64,000 nt of DNA, from NCBI GenBank assembly GCA_944739405.2, contig OX123199.2, positions 919,898-983,897 on the forward strand, written 5' to 3'. The DNA comes from Euclidia mi. Taxonomy: Eukaryota; Arthropoda; Insecta; Lepidoptera; Erebidae. Each line of letters begins with the position of its first letter. Positions within the stretch are counted from its first letter, which is position 1. The position numbers and the translations under genes are program-made. Below the pieces are notes generated by a model that saw only the letters and a program-made list of their open reading frames with translations, did not search any database and was not told the origin of the DNA. Positions 10,785 through 23,699 of the stretch are shown one piece after another.

Positions 10785-10865
10785 CGCAGGGGATTGAACC
10801 CACGAAGGGTTGTCCTACCCTGATATAACCAAGACTAAGTCACGACAGAGATGTGAGCCGCAAAT
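10785..10865 (-). repeat. tRNA-derived SINE head fragment
   Basis: On the minus strand it carries a B-box-like GGGTTCAATCCCC preceded by a tRNA-like A-box region (10820-10860). It does not fold into a full tRNA by eye and sits in repeat-rich DNA, so a SINE promoter remnant is likelier than a tRNA gene. Confidence 0.45.
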
Positions 10866-11280
10866 AACAAACTGAAAAATCCAGGTGCCCATCAAGAGTC
10901 TGGAAAATCGTTGTTTATGATAAGGCCGCCTATTGATAATTTCTTATTAAGACTTTCTTTTTGTAAAGAAAAAGTATTATATAAGTATGTTAATCTGCTA
11001 TCTTGTTGCCATTGTATGAATTTTGTTTAGTTTGGCATATCATTATACTTTTATTTATCTACCGGGTACTATTCCATTGGGATTTTGAAACTCGGATTTG
11101 TGCTTGCACCTAATATTTTAGACATATGAATTATCCGCTTTCCATTATTTCATACAAACATTTCCTGCCATGCATGCTGAAGAGATTACCACGAAAGCTC
11201 TTGCTGTTGCACTCATGTGAATACAAATTACAAATATAGACATAAAATTTCAAAATGTGATACTACCTTTTTTTGTTGTA
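10866..11280. other. Non-coding stretch
   Basis: AT-rich, with no frame, repeat or RNA structure that I can support. Confidence 0.4.
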
Positions 11281-11284
11281 ACTC

Positions 11285-11706
11285 ACCTTATGAGCCATCT
11301 AAACTCGACGCCAACCCGGCCAGAGTGTGTTCGACCGGGCTTGGGACGTTTTGTGGAGGCTGTCCCCTATAACGGGGCAAACCCACTTAAACCACCGCGG
11401 TGTCCCTATGGGTCCCGTGTAGTGGCGGGGTCACGCAAAAACAAAAATTTGTAAACAATAAAATATTGTTAAGAGGACGAATTCAATCACGACATGTCAG
11501 AGCGGGACAATACTATAAAGATATTTTAACAAACCCAGCGAGACGAGGAAGACAAACTGTTGAAGATTATTACTACTCATGTATAAGGCCTCCGCACCAT
11601 AGGCAGTTGCGCGCATATTTCCAGTATCGTTTATTTTTTATCCAGGGCTAGGCACCAACAAGAAATTGAAACCTCTGCGGCATTTTTAGATGAAATCACT
11701 AAAGAC
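11285..11706 (+). other. Degraded coding-like fragment of unknown origin
   Basis: A GC-rich patch (11300-11440) is followed by stretches that read as protein in changing frames, for example HQQEIETSAAFLDEITKD ending in a stop near 11705. The lack of one continuous frame suggests a decayed element or pseudogene. No family recognised. Confidence 0.3.
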
Positions 11707-11719
11707 ATTGATAGCGCCG

Positions 11720-14340
11720 AATAAATAAAAATAACTTTAAAAAATATGAATAATAATTATTATTATTTTTTAATTCTCACAATCCACAAGAAAGAGACCC
11801 TTATCACGATAAACTAGAGACATTTACTGATATATACTCACAATTTCATGTCTGTCCGCCATGGGTTTTTCTCCCATGCTATTTGTCCTTTGTATTCTAA
11901 CACTGCCGAAATATTGGATACTCGAAACAAAAATTTTCTGTTGCAATACATAAACAAATGTTTTAGTTTGAGTCTTTATTTTTCTGAATAAATTTAATTT
12001 AAACATAAACATATATAACGTGTAACAGAAATAACGCACATCCTCAGACACCCTAATTAGAATACCTTGTTAAAATCATAATGCATACATTGAATTTTTT
12101 TTTTATTTGCGTAAACATTGGTTTTTAAAGAAAGTATTAACTCGATTAAAAGTGAAAAGCGTGGTCACTAAATCTGCGCACGGACACAAACACACGAAAA
12201 TTTTGCTATTTATGATACGACGTAAGCAAAATGTTTCAAATTCAGTCTTTAAACCTCACTTTGATAGAGTGGGGCTTACAAAAATGATGTTAGAATAATT
12301 TGTCGGCCACTGTTGATATTACCAAAGATATTATAACTACTTCTTTCCATCTAACCCTTAGGCTTCGTAGTGGAGAGTCGACTTAGTATAAAATTATTTA
12401 CTGTTTGTTAATAACATTGGTCTACTGTTTCTCAACATTTTAAGTGACTATTGTGACTATCTTAACTTACTCATACTTAGTAAGCATTTTTGAAAGAATA
12501 TCAATGAGAGAATAAAGCAAGAACGGCGTGTTTAAAGATGTGAATTAATAGTTACAATATTAAAATAATCAAATAACTTACAGGATTATAGTCCTTTAGT
12601 CCACGTAACACTTCACAGTTTCCTCACACATCATATTATCTTTTCACTGTTTCAAAAGCAGCTAATGTCTTAATTATGTAACACCTCAGTATTTGTCTTG
12701 TCACTATAAACTTGTGATTTAATGTTTCCCCACAGTGAAAAAGTACAGGGGCGTCAAGTCTAAATTATACACATTTTGTAAACAAAGTGAACTTTTCAAA
12801 ATATTTTTCACAACACTCATTGATAAATATTCCCGGTTGAACTTGTCATGACATGTCTAAGTGCATCGCCAGCACTTGTCATGCGCCAGCGCGAGTGAAA
12901 CATTACATCTCGCTCTTTCCCTTTGTTTATTACCTACGTAAGCGAAAGATAGATGATATATATTTTGGTGGTCTATTGTGTATTATTGTCTTTTGGCGTC
13001 TATTGTGTTGTGTTAATGTGTGCGTTCGTGTAAGTCAACGTGGAACCATTTTACAAATGCATTTAAAAGAAAGCCCTACTACTTTGACTTAGGTTTATTT
13101 TCGTATAGTTCAACTTTTCAAACAAATAAGTGACTATTTAGGTTATTTTAATTATATTAGGACAAAAAAAAACAATATTAAAATGACAGAAATGAATTCA
13201 GTAGCCGATTCTGAACAAAGTTTTTTTAGGATGTGCGTTTTATATGTTACACCTTGTACAATATAAATATATTTACATACGTTAACGTTTCATGACATAA
13301 TGCAATTATGCTATCTGCCTGTTGGGTTAACAATTGAATTCCATTATTTTAACTAGCGAATTATTGTCCATTACAATCTAATTTTATGTTTACAGTTTAA
13401 TATTATAGGAAACTTGAAAATAATATTCTACAGACGAAACGATTTCAAAATGAATTATTTGATAGAATTCATAATGAATAGGTCACATGAATTACGAATA
13501 AACTGCTTCATCATAATAAAAGTATGCTTTATCTGAAAAATCATCACATTTGAGTACTGTTTAATATATCTCATCTAATATTTTATTTGCTGTGTTCTTT
13601 ATAATTACTCCATACTCTATAGAATTTTTAAGTATCTAATCTTATATCCATATTGGATGGAAACCCTTTAATAAGATTACAAAAAACATAAGTAACTCTT
13701 TCTTTTAACCTAAATCTTACAATTGTTTGTTTTACAATCTTAACAAATAGCTGATAACTTAACTATTTAGGTCATTCGATTTTAAGGATATAATATGCAG
13801 GAATATTAAGAACAATACATTAATATCAGCAAGTTTACGCCAAGGTCATCATCTGACAATACATATATATTATTATCTACGTATAGTTACGCAGGGAGTA
13901 ATTGATTACATATTAATAAAACGAGATAAATAAGAAATGATCCTCGAATTAGGCGTAGCGTCACCTATCTGGTCAAACTGCAAATTTAGAGTTTTCACCC
14001 TTGAATTCCAAAATGTTAGAAACTTTAACGTCATATAACATTATAATGTGATCAAAATGGAGTAGGGCACGCATTTTTAAAGAGTATCTCGATGCAATAT
14101 TACGGTGCTACTAAAGAACTAAGTAGTTTTGATTCAATCAAAAAGTGCTATAAGAATTTAAATTTAAGTTTTCATTTTGTTTAATTTGGCGAAATAGCTA
14201 GGCGTCATGACGCTATGTATATGCAGTCGTGACGTTGTTTACGAGAGTATAGATATGTAATAACACAAATATGATCAATTCAATCAGTTACAGCTAGGAC
14301 AAGACGTTACATCATGGCGGCTGCTGACGAATTGTAAAAT
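11720..14340. other. Long non-coding AT-rich stretch
   Basis: No gene supported. 11901-11915 carries CACTGCCGAAATATT, nearly the same as one arm of the hairpin at 16258-16338, so it may be a half copy of that element. The 79-codon open frame at 12853-13092 has no recognisable domain. Confidence 0.45.
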
Positions 14341-14344
14341 TAAT

Positions 14345-15103
14345 TTAGTTAATTAGTTAACGGTTTGGTAGAAAGCCACCTACGCTATGGGCTAATATTT
14401 TGGGGTAACTCAACGGAAAAAGAAACAGCATTCAAATCTCAAAAAAGATGTTTACGGGCGATGTTTAGACTTATGAAGACAGATAGCTGCGTGCCCTATT
14501 TCAAAAAATACAAAATGTTAACTTTACCATGCTTATACATATTAGAAGTAGCTGTGTTTGTTAAGTCGAACCCACATTACTATAAGCGTCTAGCCGACGA
14601 ATTTCCACGCAATAGACGCGACAGTAGTCAACTTTGTCTCCAATTCGCTAAGACGACCCTGATGCGCAAAAGTGTGTACTGTATGGCACCAATTATTTTT
14701 AACAAATTACCAAAAAATTGGAAGGAACTGCCTCAATCAATGTTTAAAAATAAACTTCGTACTTTCTTGACCGCCAGAGCATATTATAGCGTGACTGAGT
14801 TTCTTAATGAGAAAGAATTTGTATTTACATAATTAAATTTATATAGATCTATATAATAATCTTATAATTTGAATATGAAATAATTAAATTTAAATAATTT
14901 GGACAAAAAAAAAATATATTGTTAAATGTATCTTTTTTTGTATAATTTTATAAGTAACCAATTTATTTTTGCACGTCATGCTGTGACAAACATGTTTGCA
15001 CTTAATTTATTTTGTCATCTTGTATGTATGCACTTTCTTTGTATGTACACACACATGTTTATGCAAATAAAGCTTATCTTATCTTATCTTATCTTAATTA
15101 TGA
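14345..15103 (+). mobile_element. CR1-like LINE, 3' end only
   Basis: 14365-14832 encodes the last ~155 residues of a non-LTR polyprotein (RYGLIFWGNSTEKETAFKSQ, RCLRAMFRL, NKLPKNWKELPQ, FKNKLRTFL). It matches the C-terminal region of the interrupted element at 51885-62790. An untranslated end with ATGCAAATAAA and a (CTTAT)n tail (about 15071-15098) follows. Such short-repeat tails occur in CR1/L2-type LINEs; the exact clade is uncertain. 5'-truncated. Confidence 0.82.
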
Positions 15104-15827
15104 ACCAACACTAACATTATTTAATAGCTTTTTATCTAAGATATTTCAATTGGAAGCTATATATTATAACTTCGCGATATCAAACAAAATCGTTTTGCAC
15201 ATAACAGATGTAGAATTGACTACAAACCTTATTTTTTATTTTATCTCATATACGAGATACATCAACTAACCCCAGTTATACGGCAGATAACTGTAAACTT
15301 ATATAGTAATATTATCAGTTGAGGACACACGTCTGCGCTTTATTTAACAACATATAGTAATATAAGGATATAATTATACCTAAACTTAACCCTTAATTAC
15401 TCGCGTGTGGTATGATTCACCCCCTGCGATTAAAATGACATCTTAAAATTGAACGAATCCCTGTTACTGCTTACAAACCTCCTCAGCCTTTCGTTTTTTC
15501 TGCAAACATCGTGCTCTAAACAGCGTAGTTTTTTTGTGTGGGTCACATAACTGCCCCAACTATTTTTATCAAATGGTAATAAAACTACTATGTATGGTAA
15601 TGATACTGATAACACATTGTTTTTTTAATCATTTAGAAGGTTATTTTATGTTAAAACCTGATAATGGGCCGCGCAGCTATTTGACTACCAAATTGTAAAA
15701 AATTGATTAGAAATCGTAGAAATCATCAAAGAAAGTTAAAACTAAGACTTAATTATGACTGGAATAATTTATTGTAAAAACAATTTCAAATCTTATGAAA
15801 ATGGTAATAAAAAGAAGATACATACAA
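15104..15827. other. Non-coding stretch
   Basis: AT-rich; nothing recognisable apart from the target duplication TTTCAATC of the next element at 15828-15835. Confidence 0.45.
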
Positions 15828-15835
15828 TTTCAATC

Positions 15836-16100
15836 GGTTTGTTCCAGTTTGTTCACCTGGGTGATATCACCTGGGTGAACAAAGTAGACTTCTTGGTGTC
15901 CTTATTTCACCTCGGCATTATTTCACCTAGTCGTTAGCTGGAGGTGAAATGAGTCGACATACATAGAGTCCTTTGTTCACCTAGGAATTGATTCACCCAG
16001 GTGAACAAAGACGACTTTTTTTCTCCATCTTTTGGACTATTATTACCTACATAAAGTATGTTAAAAATGCTTTGAAATTAACAGGCAACTTCATATTTAA
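15836..16100 (+). repeat. Left terminal inverted repeat
   Basis: Matches the reverse complement of 18805-19063 over nearly its whole length, including GAACAAAGTAGAC, TTTGTTCACCTAGG and AAAGTATGTTAAAAATGC. It breaks off at GGCAACTTCATAT. Confidence 0.85.
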
Positions 16101-16257
16101 ATCAGTTTAATGTTTATTACACAATTACTGTACGAAATAATACCAAATATAAGACTATACTTAGGAACTTAAAAATTTACAGGTACTTTCGTGGTCATTG
16201 ACAATAACTCTACATTGTCTTTTGTGTTATAGTGTACCAAATTCCTTTGTTTCTATT

Positions 16258-16338
16258 AATATTTCGGCACTGTTGTAAATGCCGGGATCACGCAGATCCA
16301 TGATCAGGGTTGTTAGCTTGCAGCAGTGCCGAAATATT
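16258..16338. repeat. Small hairpin repeat
   Basis: 15-bp perfect arms (AATATTTCGGCACTG at 16258-16272; complement at 16324-16338) around ~50 bases. It looks like a miniature foldback element. A half copy may be at 11901-11915. Confidence 0.6.
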
Positions 16339-16585
16339 GAATCACTTATTAGTATTAATGTATTATTAATTAATGCTGTTTCAACTTAACAATTATTATC
16401 TATGGACAGAAACAAAAATAAAATAAAGTATTATAAGTAATCAGTTCATCGCAACTTTTCAAGAAAATGGCCAACAGACATGTGACCATCCATGAGTGCT
16501 ATTTGATAGTGTTCAATAAAATTATTGCGGGCTTCTGCTGGGGTAATTTTAGGTGTAGACAAAACAAAAGACGACAAATTTATTT

Positions 16586-18333
16586 CTATCTATCTATCTA
16601 TAACGTCACGCCTGTCTCCCATTGGGGTAGGCAGAGACTATGGAACGCCACATGCTTCGGTTCAAACATACCTCTTTCGCTTCATCGACATTCATTAACC
16701 TCGTCATGCATGCGCGTCGGTTATAGGTACTTTTTATTTTGCCCTTTATCAGTAGATCACCTATTTGGTCGGCGTACGTCCGCCTAGGGCGTCCCCTACC
16801 GACATTTCCATTTATTCTCGCACGATACACTCCTTTCGTATTTCTTCTTTCATCCATCCGCTCCAGATGTCCAAACCAACGTAACATTCCTTTTTCAATT
16901 TTTGTCACTACATCTTCTTTTAGACCACACTTTTCCCGTATCACACTGTTACGCACTTTATCTTTCAAACTTATTCCGCACATACTCTTTAAAGCTCTCA
17001 TCTCCACAGCATTGATTCTACTTTCATGCTTCGTCTGCCATACCCATGATTCGCTACCATACATCAGTGTTGGCGCCAAAACTCCCTGCAGTACAGCAAG
17101 ACGAGCCTTACTTGGTATAATTTCGCTACTGATGATGGACCGTAAGGCGCCATTCACACTATTTCCTGCTTTCACTCTCCTTTCAACATCTCACTCACAT
17201 TTCCCATCTCTCGTAAACAAAGACCCTAAATACACAAACTCATTCACTTGTTCCACTTTTTCATCTCCTATCATTATGTTACATACTGTCTTCCCTCTCT
17301 ATGACCATGACCTTAGTCTTGCTTTCATTCACTTTCATGCCCTTCTTTTTATACGCCTCATTCATTACGGTGACCATCTGCTGTAAATCAGACGCTGACG
17401 ACGCAAAAAGAACCTGATCGTCAGCATAGAGCAGGGTCTTAAACACAGATTCACCCATTCTTAATCCACATTCAGACCCTTTCAGATCGGTCAAACAACT
17501 GTCCATGAATAGATTGAACAGCCAAGGAGACGCTACACATCCCTGTCTAACACCACGATCAATGTTAAACCAGTCCGTGTAGGCCCCGTTTATTCTGACA
17601 CAGGCACTTGAATCCCTATATAAGGATTCAGTGATGAAGATTCATTCAGGTGCCCGTATCAGACTGCTGCTCACTCCATACACAGAAAGTGTTGACCAAA
17701 GTTCATCCCACACCACTCGATCGTAAGCCTTTTCCAGGTCAATAAAGGCGCAGAAAACCTTCTGGTGTTTACTTAAGGTTTTCTCTGAAATGCACCTTAA
17801 GGAAAAGACTTGATCCGTACATCCCATTCCCTTTCTGAATCCCGCTTGCACATCCCAAATTTTACTATGCGTTTCAGAGATCACTCTTTCAATCAGTATC
17901 TTTGCATACAATTTGCCAACAACACTCAGGAGGCTTATACCGCGATAATTTTTGCATTCCAGCTGTGACCCTTTTCCCTTGTACAGTGGCACAATTACGG
18001 CCTTGTTCCAGTCACCTGGTACACGACCGGACCGCCAACATTTATTGAAAAGTAGGTACAGCAGGCTTGCGGTGACGCCTTCGCCTACCTTGAGCATTTC
18101 AGCAGATATTCTGTCATATCCCGCAGCTTTACCCGCTTTCCAACTTTTCATTGCATACCGTATCTCTTCCATACTTATATTACTTGCATAATTATCTTCC
18201 TCATTCGCTACTGTATTCCTAGTGTCACTTTCTCCTCGTTCAAATAAATTTTCAAAATACACCTTCCACTGATCCAAAACTTCCCCATGCTCTCTTATAA
18301 TACTTCCATTTACATCCCTTTTAAAGAAATTTA
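16586..18333 (-). mobile_element. RTE LINE copy (family RTE-1), 5'-truncated
   Basis: Inserted on the minus strand with the 12-bp target duplication ACAAATTTATTT at 16574-16585 and 18334-18345, and a (TATC)n tail at its 3' end. The reverse transcriptase is readable in three broken frames: 17642-18333 (RNYRGISLLSVVGKLYAKIL, motif A CAFIDLEKAYDRV), 17279-17506 (active site LLYADDQVLF) and 16606-17175 (C-terminal RTE domain to SAYPNGRQA). Breaks lie around 17510-17640 and 17175-17280. A pseudogene copy; the endonuclease half is absent. Confidence 0.9.
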
Positions 18334-18432
18334 ACAAATTTATTTAAAGAAGAAAATATATGCATCGAGACAAGTTTGTTACAAAAAGGTGCTAGTGAGT
18401 CGTATTATTCCTTTATGTATACATACATATAG

Positions 18433-18640
18433 TCACGCATTTTTCTCGTTGGGGTAGGCAGAGCCAACAGAACGCTACTGGCTTCTATCCTTACAAACCT
18501 CACGAGCTTCCTCTACACTCATCACTCTCTTGATACATGCTCGCCGGTTCCGGGTACTTCGGCCTTTTCTTAGGACGTCCCTAATTTGGTCAACAAATAT
18601 CCGACGAGGTCTGCCGAGACACATTTGCCTTACATATCCA
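18433..18640 (-). mobile_element. 3' fragment of a second RTE-1-like LINE
   Basis: On the minus strand it reads GRPRRIFVDQIRDVL, RNRRACIKRVMSVEEAREVC and GSAYPNE, the same C-terminal motif order as RTE-1 but clearly diverged. The left end has ATACATACATATA before the element. Truncated to about 200 bases. Confidence 0.7.
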
Positions 18641-18804
18641 ATTCGTCACTTTTATATTACAACAGAAAGTGATATTTTAAATATAAGTAACCATAACCGG
18701 AATAACAAAATTATTATGAAGTACATAATTTTTGTGCACCATGTAAAGTATGTTAATGAATATTTACATTATTTTTGGGTTATTGTGTCTAATTTACGTT
18801 ATAT

Positions 18805-19063
18805 ATGAAGTTGCCTGTTAATTTCAAAGCATTTTTAACATACTTTATGTAGGTGATAAAATTCCACAAGATGGATAAAAAAGTCGCCTTTGTTTACCTG
18901 GGTGAATCAATTCCTAGGTGAACAAAGTCCTTGATTTATGTCAACTGATTTTACCTGGGTGATATCACCCAAGTGAAATAATGTCGAGGTGAATTGAGGA
19001 CACCAAGATGTCTACTTTGTTCACCCAGGTGATATCAACTAGGTGAACAAAGTGAGATAAACC
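18805..19063 (-). repeat. Right terminal inverted repeat
   Basis: Inverted partner of 15836-16100. It contains GGTGATATCACC-type palindromes at about 18955-18972 and 19026-19040. Confidence 0.85.
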
Positions 19064-19071
19064 TTTCAATC

Positions 19072-20284
19072 AACACTACTTCCCTGAACCATAAAAAAAT
19101 GTTTCAAGAGAGATATTCAACAAGCTAGCGCCGCGTCCAGAAGCTGTCGATGACCGATGCCTCACCTAAAGGTCTAAAGACAAGAAAATAACATTTCTTA
19201 GCGCTTATTGCCCGCAGCACATTTTCCATGATTATTGGCAAACCAATATGTAATTAATATACTGTTTAAGAAGTCTCTAGATACATTTTTTTTCTAAAAA
19301 TGTTGAAAGCAAAGACCGTTACTATCTTGTAATTTGTACCGTTAATGCTTGATATCCATTGAAATAATATAGGTAGTATAAGATCATTGTTGTCAAACGA
19401 AAACGAGAAATAAAACGTTTATAATAGTTTCGTGTATATCTATAAAATTAGGGTTATGTATTACGAGTAATTAAGAGTTAAGTTACAAATTGTTGTAGAC
19501 ATTACATTGGGTTATTTTTTATATACAAGGTTTCAAGATGTTAAAGTAAGATACCAACATATAACTCTCCTCTCTAAAAATACATAGAATAATTAATAGT
19601 TTATAAAAATACTTTTGGCACATTCAATACTGAATAATTTTTCTATAATGTATTAAAATCACAAAAAAATTTAACATATAACTTTTACAAAACATCTTTA
19701 ATTTACTAGTTTATATAAATACTATTGGCACATTTAATTTAAAAGACTTACATGCTATTAATTTGACATAATTTAGTTCAATGCGGAATAAGAAACTACC
19801 TGCTTTACAGGGCGACTAGATATTTAAATTCTGGTAACAAAAATACAATATTTTCTATAAAATTATAACTTTCGTCGAATCCGACATCTCTATCGTTGAT
19901 ATGACGGCCACGGTCATGGTACATTAAGCAGATACTGTATTGGCATCGCTATAATCCAGCGGTAAATTCTTAATTTCACCATTAATTCGCACACGAATAT
20001 AATATGCCAACAGCCGCCCGAGCAAATTTCACTTCAATATTTTAACTGTTCCAAGATTGTTTCTTCACTTTCTATATAAATGAATATTGTTACACAAATT
20101 TTAATAGTCTGGTCTTCTCGTGACATACGAATTATTTGTAAACATCCGGGTGGAGGTGACAGCAGCAGCCGACACCCGGACAGTATCTATATACTACCGG
20201 GTGTGGGTGACGCAGGGTGCGTGATGGTTCTGCAAATAAACAAAGTGGCATTTAGTGAAATCAGTGTGATTTTGTATGACTAAC
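19072..20284. other. Non-coding stretch
   Basis: AT-rich, with a GC-richer patch at 20140-20230 (ACCCGG...CCGGGT quasi-palindrome). No gene supported. Confidence 0.45.
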
Positions 20285-21229
20285 CACTACTACTAATCAT
20301 CATCGTCATCATTCTAGTGCCATCCCAGTTGCGATCAAAGGCCATCGCTTCCGGGTCCGCATGTCTACAAAATTTCCTCCACTTCGCACGATCTTTGGCA
20401 TCCCTGGTGGATAGTCTATCGGCACTTATAATTATCATCCCTTACAACGTCAAGCCAGCATTTCTTGGGCCTTCCCCCTTAACCGGCATCTGACGGAGGT
20501 GGCATGGTAAGACACTTGTTACCCACGTTACATGCCGGTTGACGTAAGACGTGGCCTTACCAGCGTAAACGACACTCTTGCAATTAATTATGTCACGAAC
20601 ATGAGGCTGCCACGGACGAAGGAGTTCCTTATGCGGTCTTTCCGCGCGACTCCGCACATCCAGCGCAGCACATTCATTTCCATGACACGCAGACTTTGCT
20701 TGTGTCGTATTAGCACGGAACACGTCTCACTGCCATACAACAGGACAGGTCTAATGATGGATTTATAGACCTGTCCTTTCATTTAACCGGCCTTTTGGGG
20801 TTACAAATGACTCCACTCACCTCACGCCATTTGGCCCAGGCAGCCGAAATGGGTGCCTTGACGTCGCAATCAATGTCACCAGACGCGTGGAGTGCGGATC
20901 CCAGGAACTTGACCAGGCCATTCCACTCGGCAATGTCTCCGCCTATACAAATTGACGCGGGATCTGTGGTGTTGCAGGCCAAGTTCTCGGTTTTCGCCAC
21001 ATTTATTTTCAGACCACCATTCTTAAGCAAATCCTTCCACGCATTCACATCTTGCATCATAAGTGTCCGCTGTCTGCATCCACCAGCGCGATATCGTCAG
21101 CATACATGAGCCGCCATGGGGATGCTTATGTAAGTCTCCAATGCTGTCCGACAGTAGGTCTAATACCATACTTAACGGATAAGGACTAAAGACGGAATCT
21201 TGGTGGACACTGACGGTGATAGGGAAATG
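20285..21229 (-). pseudogene. RTE LINE copy (second family, RTE-2), 5'-truncated
   Basis: Minus strand, two frames meeting near 20780. The upstream frame (21060-20779) has NAWKDLLKNGGLKIN and WAKWREVSGVIC; the active site YADDIALVDADSG is readable just before it (~21110-21070) in a shifted frame. The downstream frame (20782-20588) has YKSIIRPVLLYGSE and VMEMNVLRWMCGV, the RTE C-terminal module. The 3' tail is an ATC-rich run (20286-20318). Imperfect flanking repeats TTTTGTATGACTAAC (20270-20284) and TTTTGTAACACTAAT (21230-21244) are a likely target duplication. Confidence 0.82.
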
Positions 21230-21244
21230 TTTTGTAACACTAAT

Positions 21245-22376
21245 ACTAATAACTCTGATAATTATTTGGACAAAAAAACTCCATCTAAAGTGTTTAGTAA
21301 TTAACTAGTAAATTCGTTCTTTATAAGACCAAATTGTGACGCAACTGAAAAATGATTTTAATTCTACTCTCCCAAGAGGCCTCTTTTAGGATCATGATTG
21401 AGCTGATTGATGCTTAAAATTTCATAACTTGGAGACACAACAAAACAAACTCAACAACTCAACAACACAACTGGCTTATTTCATCGTTTACTCATGGCTC
21501 GCTATATTTTTAATTTAAATGCCATGATGCCCAGCTATATAAAATCGATATATTAATAGTTTAAATGTCATAATGTTGGGCCACATCAAAATCTTGCTCA
21601 TCGATTCGAATGATAAAGTGATATAAACGTGATAATCTATTCAATTGGCTCGTGTAAACCTCTCACCACCTCTAAAGCAAAGAGTAGAAAGATCGATAGT
21701 TTGTTTGAAGTCGGGTTTAAATAGAGTGCATTACGTGTGCGAACGAGCCAGCCCTTTAAATATTTCGTTGCGACATCAACCGGCAGTTTGGATTAGCAAT
21801 TACCAGGTCTTTATTTGAGTTGAATCCCAGCCTTCCATTTCAGAATTTCATAAAAGTTTTGAAATCAATCCCTATGATAAGTACATACGTGATATGATAT
21901 GTAGATACGTGTGTGTGCCGACGTCACGAGTAAGTCTTTTACTAGAAAGAAGTATTTCACTTAATTTTAATATTAATTAGGTACACCTTTGTTAGGGCGA
22001 TGTGAGTAAGTAGTATGAGTAATTGTTGCCCAAATATTTTATTCATCAATTATCCTCGTTAATAGTTGTATCAGTGCAAATACATAAATATAGCTATTTC
22101 AATCGAATATAATTATATCTCATATTCGTGAAGATTTTATCAAAAATGTTAGTAACTAGCAAAATTTAAATGAATATAGTACATAGTACGAAGTAAAAAT
22201 TTGGTAATATAACCGTAAGTAAATAATTATTGGGTAATAGAGGTGATAAACTTTTCATTTGACACGAAGACAGTCGTCACTACGTAACTGCCCGGTACGT
22301 TAGTCTACGGCGTAGCAGCACTACGCCAGCGCTGAAGCCTCATAGTACTTTCCTTTTATTTTTTTAATTGGCGACT
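21245..22376. other. Non-coding stretch
   Basis: AT-rich with no supportable coding or RNA feature. A small CTACGGCGTAG palindrome sits near 22303. Confidence 0.45.
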
Positions 22377-22545
22377 CCCACATTAGAAATGAGTCCTGCG
22401 TCGCGAGGGGCTATACAAAAATACAACCAATGCAAGCAAGGGACCCCCCGACTCAAAACAATAGTTCGTTATCACATAAAGTGTGGGGATTGAACGCAAA
22501 ATACTCAGCGCAATGGCAATCAATTAACTACTATGACATACATTG
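22377..22545 (-). repeat. SINE-like repeat, type C, copy 1
   Basis: Shares order and motifs with 45186-45365: ACATACAACCAA-like, GACTC.AAACAAT, ACAAAGTG, GGG.ATTGAA and ACTCAGCGCA. The minus-strand tRNA-like head is better preserved in the other copy. Decayed. Confidence 0.5.
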
Positions 22546-22864
22546 CGTATTTGATCATAAAGTCACATCCATTAGATTGTATAAATATAGGACGGGATGC
22601 AATATTTTAGGATGGATCCAATTTCATCTAAGTCACAAATTCATTTAAATGCTATGACCCCAAATATGTTTTGTTTGTCAAAATATTAATTATAAAACGT
22701 TTTTCGGTTAACTATAGTATGATTAATCTGTTTCGAGGAAGTATACTGGGTTTTGAACTGTTGCCCTGCTTAACGTCGTAAAATTTTCTATGGCTGTACA
22801 TTTTTACTAATGTGTTTGCCTTTCGCGACTATCGAATTAACAGCATTCGGCTGGACTAATAACA

Positions 22865-23005
22865 ATCAACTCATTCATCAACATCAAAGTCCTAGCGTTA
22901 TCCTAGTTACATCCAAAACTCGCGTTGGAGTCCAAGGTTCGCTTACTAGTCCAACCAGGTTTGACAGAATATTAGCTTTTCCACAGAGCGACTTATACAA
23001 TCGAC
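22865..23005 (-). repeat. Decayed 3' half of SINE type A
   Basis: Aligns by eye with 29469-29620: CCTAGCGTTATCC, GGTTCGCTTACTAGTCCAACC, ATATTAGCTTTTCCA and GAGCGACT. Heavily mutated. A further scrap of the same region is at 23088-23162 (CAGCTTTCTAGTCTTGCC). Confidence 0.65.
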
Positions 23006-23348
23006 TCTATTATCTTTTATGATACTTTAATCCGAACGTCACGAAATGTATATATATATATAGATTTACGAAAAAGAAGGTAAACTGTGGGTCATCATTC
23101 TAAGTTATCCCGTTGCATGAGTTTCCACTTAGAGTACAGGGTCAGCTTTCTAGTCTTGCCTGATTTAACGGCTAATTCCTTTGTTCATTTGTTCCAATAT
23201 ACTTAGCTATTATCATGCAATTAATTATATTTACGAAGAGAAACGGTTAATATTCTGTTTCAATTAGAGATACGGTTAAAATTCTGTTTAAACATAATTT
23301 TCATTCGTTTTTCCTCGGATAAAAATTACGAACAGAAGTTCGTTCCGT

Positions 23349-23690
23349 TTGAAAGTCAGGAGAAGCGTGAGGCTGTATCGAAACACGTCCGGCTCGCGCG
23401 GAGAACGGCCGCAGACTGAGACAGAAACAGCACAATGTCAAGGTCTCGAGATCACAGGGACGGGAACACGGGACTGTGGGTTGCGGCAGGTTGATTTGCT
23501 TTCCTGTACTGTACCGCGTTGTGTGGCGCTACTGCGATACGTACTGTGTATTGTACTGCGTAGTGTTCGATCGCGCCATGTCGCATCGTTCTGCTATAAT
23601 GTAGCTACACTCAGTGGAGTTACATCTTTATTAAGTGATGATCTATGCTTATATTATAAAGCTGTAGAGTTTGCTTGTTTTTTTGGCTGA
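23349..23690 (+). other. CpG-richer patch with an open frame, function unknown
   Basis: About 340 bases with notably more CG dinucleotides than the surroundings (23385-23590). A 113-codon frame without recognisable domains runs through it. It could be a 5' exon or promoter of a host gene or an old element; neither is shown. Confidence 0.25.
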
Positions 23691-23699
23691 ACGTGCTTT

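Larger units (their letters stand above)
15836..19063. mobile_element. Non-autonomous DNA transposon with ~260-bp inverted repeats and 8-bp target duplication
   Basis: Long inverted arms at 15836-16100 and 18805-19063, termini GGTTT...AAACC, flanked by TTTCAATC at 15828-15835 and 19064-19071. No transposase is seen. Each arm carries several palindromes built on TTCACCTGGGTGA. An 8-bp duplication fits hAT, P or Merlin elements; the termini do not decide among them. A 1.75-kb RTE copy with its own target duplication (16586-18333) sits inside, plus an RTE scrap (18433-18640) and a hairpin repeat (16258-16338). Confidence 0.8.

Noticed and set aside
12853..13092. 79-codon open frame starting with a Cys/His-containing segment
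   Set aside because: No domain, no splice or codon evidence; length is within chance for this many frames.
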